A stretch of 64,000 bases of DNA from Bidens hawaiensis (taxonomy: Eukaryota > Streptophyta > Magnoliopsida > Asterales > Asteraceae). Position numbers and translations under genes: made by a program. Of the stretch, positions 57,900-64,000 are shown piece after piece; the stretch's first letter is position 1; every line of letters begins with the position of its first letter. The DNA lies in contig JAIQDT010005477.1 in assembly GCA_021521415.1 (NCBI GenBank), positions 1 through 64,000 of the forward strand. Reading direction: 5' to 3'. The notes beneath the pieces were generated by a model. The model was not told the DNA's origin. It searched no databases and was given only the letters and a program-made list of their open reading frames with translations.

Positions 57900-59259
57900 A
57901 TCCCGAAGGAATGAGAAATTGTAACGTCAGAATATAAGAATAGATAAGGAAAAGGTACCTGAAACAACATCCGCATCATCTTTCACCTCTCTCTTTGAGA
58001 TGTTGAAGGCCCTCGCCCTGGCCTTCGGCTTCTCTTCCACCTTCCCCCTCGAGGAAGTACCCTGACCGGACCCCCCCGCCTTGGTAGTAGGACAGTTTGA
58101 TGTCAAGTGGCCGGCAACCTTACAGCGGAAACAAGTAAGTCGGACACTCAAAATGGGGGTGTCCAACCTTATCACATCGGAAACAAGAACCAGATCCACT
58201 CTTACATTCCCCCTTGTGTGGTCTCTCGAAATGGAGGGTGTCCACCCAAACGTTGTATCCCTCTTAGCATCCGAAGTCTCAGTCTTTACCCTCTTCTCAA
58301 ACGAATTAAAATTGTATCCCCCAGGCAGCTTACCGTACGAATTTGTGTTCCACGTCTTCCTAGTCTAGGTCGGCGGTAACTTCTCCCTCTGATCATATAA
58401 TATACCTGCTAGGGTAACCATCGAGTGAAAAGAGTTCATGTCGGTGGTCACCACACCCCTACGAATATCTGTCGGAAGCCCCTTCACATACTTTTTAATC
58501 CTCTTGGCTTCGAGAGTAATCAAATCGGGACATAAATGGCCTATCTGGTTAAACTTTGTGGTATACTCCCGATGCGTTAAACTACCCGTCTCCAAGGTCA
58601 AGAATTCCTGTTCCATCTTATCCAATTCATGCGGAGGACAAAACAGATCAAGAGCCAATTTCTTCAGCTCATCCTATGTCATCCTCCTAATCGAACGATC
58701 ACCCATGGCCTGCGCCAGATTATCCCACCAACATAGTGCCTTGGAACGAAACGAGGCAGTAGCAAAGGTCACCATGTCATCCCCCTTGCACTTACTAACT
58801 CTCAGAACAGCCTCCATCTCCCTCACCCACTGATGTGCTGCCAACGCGTCCTTAGTACTATCGAAAGAAGGAGGGTCACACTTCTTAAAGTCTCCATAAG
58901 AGCAACCCCGGGTACTACACTAATAGTCCGCACCTCATCTTCATCCCCACTCGGCACACCTCTTCGACCTGCACCTCCTTACTCTTTCTTCCCTTATCCG
59001 AACCCTTACCAACCAATAACTCCTCCATGGCCCTAACGGCCTCAGCAATGATCTCAGGAATGGCGCTATGAAGCACCTGGTAAACCTCATCCATGATTGC
59101 CGCGTGCATAGCAGGATCTAAGGCAGCGTTATCCACCTCCTCATGAATCAGGGTTTCCTGCTGGGGAGTAGGGATTTCACGCTCGGCTTCGGCACGTGGC
59201 CTACGACCACGACCACAAACACTAGGACGACCTCTCTTAGCTGCTCGAGTATTAACCAT
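57900..59259 (-). pseudogene. gag of element K
   Basis: It starts at ATG 59259 (MVNTRAAKRGRPSV, a usual start in this lineage), has an acidic helical N-terminus, the Gag core (58658-58365, LFCPPHELDKMEQEFLTL, LCPDLI, KYVKGLPTDIRRGV) and one CCHC knuckle CFRCKVAGHLTSNC (about 58110). Frame breaks occur near 58910, 58660 and 58360. The linker to protease contains a repeated AAAAGGTACCTG at about 57845 and 57950. Confidence 0.85.
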
Positions 59260-59592
59260 GACTTATCCCTACAAAGATAGAATTTTAACACGGTCAAGTA
59301 CAAGTGGCATTTAGAACATGTAAGGTAAGGGTAAATTGCTAATGACGTTAATCAAGTGTAATTAGTCGTTTACTTTACTCGCCCATCCTAATCACCCCTG
59401 CCCCTAACCCCATTAGCTTTCTATCTAACACTTAAACAATTAATCACATACTGGAAACTTTAAATTTCAAAGGAATGACTAAACAATTTAAAGTTACCTC
59501 TTGGCATGCAGCTACTCGCGGTGGGCATACTAGTTTTTTTCCTTACAGTTCAAGTCCAAGCATTCGGGGATGCTCGGATCCCTCGAACCATG

Positions 59593-59604
59593 GCTCTGAT
59601 ACCA
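59593..59604 (-). promoter_or_regulatory. Primer binding site of element K
   Basis: TGGTATCAGAGC on the minus strand, three bases from the LTR border at 59608. Confidence 0.9.
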
Positions 59605-59607
59605 ACT

Positions 59608-60509
59608 TGTTAGACCCTGAATCCCGGGAGTCCCACAGTTGGTACTCATACATAATACTTATAAAAATACTTAAACTTGAAAACAGTTCATTCCATTAAA
59701 ACAACCAATTAGAGTATAATTCAGCGGAAAATCATAATTAATAAAACAAGTTCCCAAAACCCAGGAATTATGCCCAAAACCAATTTAAACATATATTTGA
59801 TAAAAATTTTAAAAAGAAATGTTTAATACTTAAATCTTTCATCCAAGTATGCCCTTCACCGTCCAAGTAGCTTCAAACACGTCCAAGCGATAAGGGCCGG
59901 GTTCAGGATTGATTTTTAAGAATGGATCAGATCGCGCTAATGTTAATCCGTTCGTCAGCACTTTGTGGAAAAGCCTTAGGTCCCGTCTTTGCTCAATGGA
60001 TACAAAACGGTATCCTCCTCCTAACCTAAAACTCACACTAACATGCGCACAAAGTCAGCTTAAGCTGAGTGAGTTCAAGTTTAAATAAATAACATCAATA
60101 ATTAATAATCATAATAGTCATTCCAAGGATTTTAAAAATCAAAGGGGTACATTAGTTAGGCCAACATCATCAATAAATAATCATCCTTATATATATATTA
60201 CCTATATATATAAACATCTTTATAAGTACATCCCTATATATATATATAAACATCCAAGTATAACATCAAGGTCGAGCAAATGTACAACCCAAATAAGTAA
60301 CATCTCATCCAACGTATGCAGACACAAAGTAGGCATACGTAACATCCGTAGTCGATAACGACTACAAACATCGCCAAATATTGGCCATACAATAATACAT
60401 ACATACATACAATAATACCATCTCAAGGCCTACCCTATACAAGTAAGCCCATCCAAAATAATTTTAAACAATTCATCAAGCAAAATCTTTAAACCAAAAA
60501 TTAGCGGGC
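59608..60509 (-). repeat. 5' LTR of element K, internally deleted and carrying a 115-bp insert
   Basis: It matches 49353-51330 except for three changes: a 115-bp insert (59896-60010), a deletion of about 1.2 kb joining CAAGCAAAAT to CTTTAAACC at about 60489, and loss of the last bases, with TAGCGGGC running into foreign sequence at 60510. It would have no working promoter half. Confidence 0.85.
59896..60010. other. 115-bp insert of unknown origin
   Basis: It is absent from LTRs at 49353, 22165, 24770 and D, which read directly from GATAAGG to ATCCTC. It is GC-richer than its surroundings, with no inverted ends and no clear target duplication. Source unknown; filler DNA from break repair or an organelle piece are options. 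Confidence 0.7.
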
Positions 60510-61323
60510 TCCAATATAAGCTTATACAATATTTAATCTCGTTAGATTGTCGTTTGAGTCTCGTATTTATTTATCGTAGTTAGTGTAATTTGCTCTTTTG
60601 GAATTTTGTGATGCTTCCAGTTCCTTTTCCATACTCAATCTTTTCGACGATTTCGGAATTTCTTATCACATCAATAAGGTGAGTTTTCATATGCCCAACC
60701 ACCTGCCTCCACTCTCCCAAACCTATGAGCCTGCTATCATTGTGGTAGCCCAAATCATGTACGCAACACATGCCCAACCACCTGCCCGTCTACACCAACC
60801 ACAACAATAAACGCAAAAACTATGCCATGACCAACACAAACTCAACCCAAACCCAATATAACAAAAAGCCTTACACGGGAACACACCCTTTGTGTGACAC
60901 GTGTAAATTTCACCACCCCACTAGCGCTCAATGCCGAAGATGTTCCAACTGTGATCGTTTCGGTCACCACATCAACACATGTCGGGCATCAATGAATACT
61001 CAACACCACCCCTTCATCCCACAACCCGTTATTCAACCACTCCAACAATCATATGCCCAACCACCTGCCTCCACTCTCCCAACCCTATGAGCCTGCTATC
61101 ATTGTGGTAGCCCAAATCATGTACACAATACATGCCCAAAACTCGTTTATCAAATCCAAACCTAACCAAACCAAACCAATCAACTACAACTATATCAAGC
61201 CCAAACCTTCCAGCCACAAGGCCCAAGTCAATCAAGCACAAGCTGATCAAGCCCAACCAATGCCAACCCAACCCATCCAAGCTATTCAAACCCAATTAAA
61301 CCAAACTAATCAAACCAAGTAGG
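60510..61323 (+). pseudogene. C-terminal gag of non-autonomous element H
   Basis: From about 60700: a knuckle piece (TYEPAIIVVAQIMYATHAQ is the shifted reading of CYHCGSPNHVHNTC). Then a Gag tail with CDTCKFHHPTSAQCRRCSNC, DRFGHHINTC, and again CYHCGSPNHVHNTC near 61090, followed by an Asn, Gln and Pro rich run. A block of about 90 bp occurs twice (about 60691-60782 and 61049-61136). The N-terminal Gag core is missing. Same family as H2. Confidence 0.7.
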
Positions 61324-62754
61324 TCAAACCAGCCAACCCATCTTAGCCAATGATTTTCAGCTAAGAAATCATGGCACCGGCCCACACTAGCCCTTTTACC
61401 CAAGGACACACCTACCCTCGAGAAGACAAACGCTGCGGACAACTTTCTTTTTCTTTTTGCATTTGTAATTTTGTCTTTATTCTTTCTATTTGAATTATGT
61501 CTCCTTTTATACTAAATTTTCAATGGTATTGGTGAATTTATGTTTGCATTTGATTGATCTAATTTACTATTCTCACAAAGCACGACACACATTCCGTACG
61601 TTGTCTATAGGATAAGATTTAGTTAACTCTCAAATTGATTAAATCTAACGGTCTATGACCGGTTAACCACAAACGTAAGCGTTAGTGGGAACCGGGACCA
61701 TGTGCATGGTTATGTTCATGGTTATCTAATAAAAACCATAATCACAGTTTTCGCTGCCTATGACCGGTTCCACTTTCAAGCGGGGGCTATGTATTTAGCT
61801 AAAGACATAGCTATCTAATAGGAGCCTCATGTACTTTTTTAATTTTAATGATTTGATATTATATTTATGATTTACCAATATCTCAATGCGGACGTCTCAA
61901 ACATAAACCCCTACCCGTGGCGGTTAAACTTCCCCAAGATTATTAATGCTAAACGTCTTTGCGTCATTATTTCACTTCTCTTAATTCTTTGATAGTTTCG
62001 TGTGGTTGTTATATGTTTTCCCAAATTTTAGTCCTTCATGACCCAAATGTTGCATGCATTTAACCTATGATGAATATTTTTCATTTACCATAGTATTCTC
62101 AATATCAAGGGCTTCCTTTTGACTTTAATACTTCGTTAATTTATTTCATCTTTCAACCTTCTTTTAGATATTCTTTAATTCTAGAATTTCGTTATTTAAA
62201 TTTATTCAATTATTTCATTGGTTATTGTTAACCCTGACGTTATATTATTTATCTTGATATTTGAAATCAAGGACTTGCTTATATATTCTTTTGTTATTTT
62301 CAGTCCTTATAGTTTATTATTCTTGGTTTAAAAGCTTTCACATAAAAAAAATTATTTATCTTAACTCACAAGATGGGACGGATTATGTGGACCATCCGAC
62401 GATAACGCTAATTATGGGTCGACACGTAATTATCCAAGTCCTCACATGGAAGATATAATAAGTATGTTGTGTGCAGTAACTCGAAACGTTGAATGATTTT
62501 GTAGGACTGGACAAATGCATTATGATAAGGGCATGGTGGATACGCCGCTGGTACATTCTATATATAAGTGTCCTTGCCATATTCCTATTTGTGGCGTCTT
62601 TCGGGTCATTCAAAGATTGACGTTATTGTTTTTATGTAATTGTGTATTTGCAAGATTATTAAAAAAAATTAACAACCTCTTGTATTAGTTGTTTTCTTTT
62701 AAAATTTTATTTTTATTCTAATTTCGGGACGAAATTTCTAAAAGTTGTGAATCC
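61324..62754 (+). other. Non-coding interior of element H
   Basis: It aligns with 43480-44560 of H2. No pol. Near the end is the palindrome AATTTCG-GGA-CGAAATT (62720-62736), shared with the intact fam 1 element, followed by the LTR. A TATA-like motif (CTATATATAAG, about 62561) is present. Confidence 0.7.
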
Positions 62755-63290
62755 TGTAACATTCGTTACTTTTCAAACCCGAAAATCCGACCCATTTTGA
62801 ATTTTTGATTTTATATATTTATAATATAAAATTCTTAAGCTTCGTTTCGATGTATTATTGTTTATTTATTTATTGTTATTAAAGTGTTTCCGATGTTCCA
62901 AGTTCGTTGTTCACACGTTTAGTATTTCTTTCAATCAATGTTTACCAGTTAATTGATCCTCAAGCTATCGGGTTTAATGCGAGATTAACGCGAATATAAC
63001 TATAAATACTTTCGTATACTTTTAACAAGTATTTATAACTTAAAGGTTCAATATATAAATATAAAACTTTAATTCAGTTTAATATAGTGAAGAAACTAGA
63101 GGGACTGAACTTGCAATTAACTTAAACTAATAACATATTTATAAAAACAACACAACCCTCCCTTTTCGTACCCTGTTTTCATGTCACCAACTCTGGCCGC
63201 CGTAACGCCACCGGAGAATATATAAATCTCATTTTTTTAATATTGTTTGACCCATAAAATCATCCTAACTTAATTTGGCATCGATATTAC
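62755..63290 (+). repeat. 3' LTR of element H, left piece
   Basis: It starts TGTAACATTCGTTAC and matches 45194-45730 closely. Interrupted at 63290 within CGATATTA by a hAT-like end. Confidence 0.85.
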
Positions 63291-63964
63291 CAGGGCCGGC
63301 TCCAGGGTGGTGCAACCCGCACAACCGGCCAGGGCACTTACTTTTCTGGGGCACATTTTATATTCATATATATTTTTTAAAATTTTTTTATAGAATAGGA
63401 ATAAATATTAATCTCATTATTACATATTAGGCCCAATTTTTGTGTTACCATAATCCATTTGTGGTATTGGGCCCAAATTAATTAAAAAAATATATATAAG
63501 AAAAATTATAATAGTATACCGATTGAATTGACGGACGGATACACGATTGAGTAGCCAGCAGCCCAAAATATAAACCCTAATTGACTAATTGTGGCCTACC
63601 TAGTTGTGAAGAAGGAAATAACAGATTACGGAAGCGTAAGGGGACGGAGTACGGACGCCGACGGTCGATGGAGACACGGAATCCACGGACTCACGGAAGG
63701 ACGGACGAATAATATAGAAGCTTGATCTGAAGAGGGATGGATGAAGTGGTCAGAAGCTTGATTTGATTGAGTAGCCTTCAGGAGTGTTGAGTCTTGAAGA
63801 AAGTTGAAGACTTGAGGTAGGTAAGGTGTATGCGGTATGTTATAATGTTAACTTGGAAGACTTGAAGGTAGGTAAGGTATATGCAGTATTATAATGTAAA
63901 ACATTAATAATGTTAACTTATATTGCTATTATATTTATTTGTTTCCAGCCACTACTTTAATAGG

Positions 63965-64000
<36 letters not shown>
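63291..64000. mobile_element. hAT-like DNA transposon end, partial
   Basis: CAGGGCCGGCTCCAGGG at the exact point where the H LTR loses similarity to the H2 LTR is a typical hAT terminus. The other end lies beyond the window, so the 8-bp duplication (expected GATATTAC-like) cannot be checked. No transposase frame is seen in the 700 bases present. Ends with a TA microsatellite (about 63967-64000). Confidence 0.45.

Larger units (their letters stand above)
49353..60509 (-). mobile_element. Tekay-like element K (family of C and D), decayed, minus
   Basis: From right: 5' LTR 60509-59608 (internally deleted), primer site, gag 59259-57900, protease-RT-RNase H, integrase-chromodomain, purine tract (AAGGGGGATGGACT on the minus strand), 3' LTR 51330-49353. 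It is split in RNase H by element L. No target duplication is seen because the outer end of the 5' LTR is lost. Confidence 0.9.

Noticed and set aside
63291..64000. Complete hAT transposon
   Set aside because: Only one terminus is in the window; no transposase or second TIR can be seen.

Overview
The window is plant nuclear DNA made almost entirely of LTR retrotransposons. The evidence is tRNA-iMet type primer sites (TGGTATCAGAGC), Ty3/gypsy chromovirus polyproteins with a C-terminal chromodomain, Tat-type pol with a second RNase H, Ty1/copia pol, hAT-type ends with an 8-bp target duplication, and GT-AG spliceosomal signals. The gag and pol types resemble those of Asteraceae, but that is an impression only. 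I found no host protein-coding gene, rRNA or functional tRNA.

Layout. 1-13,423: two copies of one Tekay-like family (fam 1). A minus-strand copy is split by a complete plus-strand copy (3,487-12,876) inserted into its LTR with target duplication TTCTC. The inner copy has a continuous gag-pol frame and near-identical LTRs, so it is the best candidate for a recently active element. 13,424-19,800: two Tat elements. Element A (minus; gag plus LTR) sits inside the RT active-site motif of element B (plus). B carries a 265-bp hAT MITE and ends in an antisense, apparently spliced reading frame. 19,801-21,433: copia fragment (minus). 21,559-29,180: LTR D, split by deleted Tekay element C (target duplication TTAGA). 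29,180-31,490: repeat F, with an embedded tRNA-like sequence, split by solo LTR G (target duplication ATTGT). 34,127-42,405: decayed copia element M (minus), whose LTR carries a circularly permuted piece of its own gag and a large nested palindrome. 42,406-49,352: gag-only element H2, with an inverted copy of F and solo LTR J (target duplication ATAAC) in its LTR. 49,353-60,509: decayed Tekay element K (minus, family of C and D), split by L, a small complete LTR element without gag or pol (target duplication AACAC). 60,510-64,000: gag-only element H, whose LTR is broken by a hAT-like end.

The most interesting signals are non-coding. The LTRs of three Tekay families share a consensus 5' splice site and 3' splice site bracketing a 0.5-1.2 kb interval downstream of the promoter. 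In two of these families the interval holds tandem hairpin arrays, and the fam 1 stems change with apparent compensation. I infer an LTR-embedded intron with structured RNA; this needs transcript data. Second is the interior of element L, where GCTCGA occurs at least 22 times in about 1.5 kb. Roughly the first 3.95 kb also shows many +1-base differences from near-identical copies, which suggests local consensus error, so breaks there should not be read as biology without checking.
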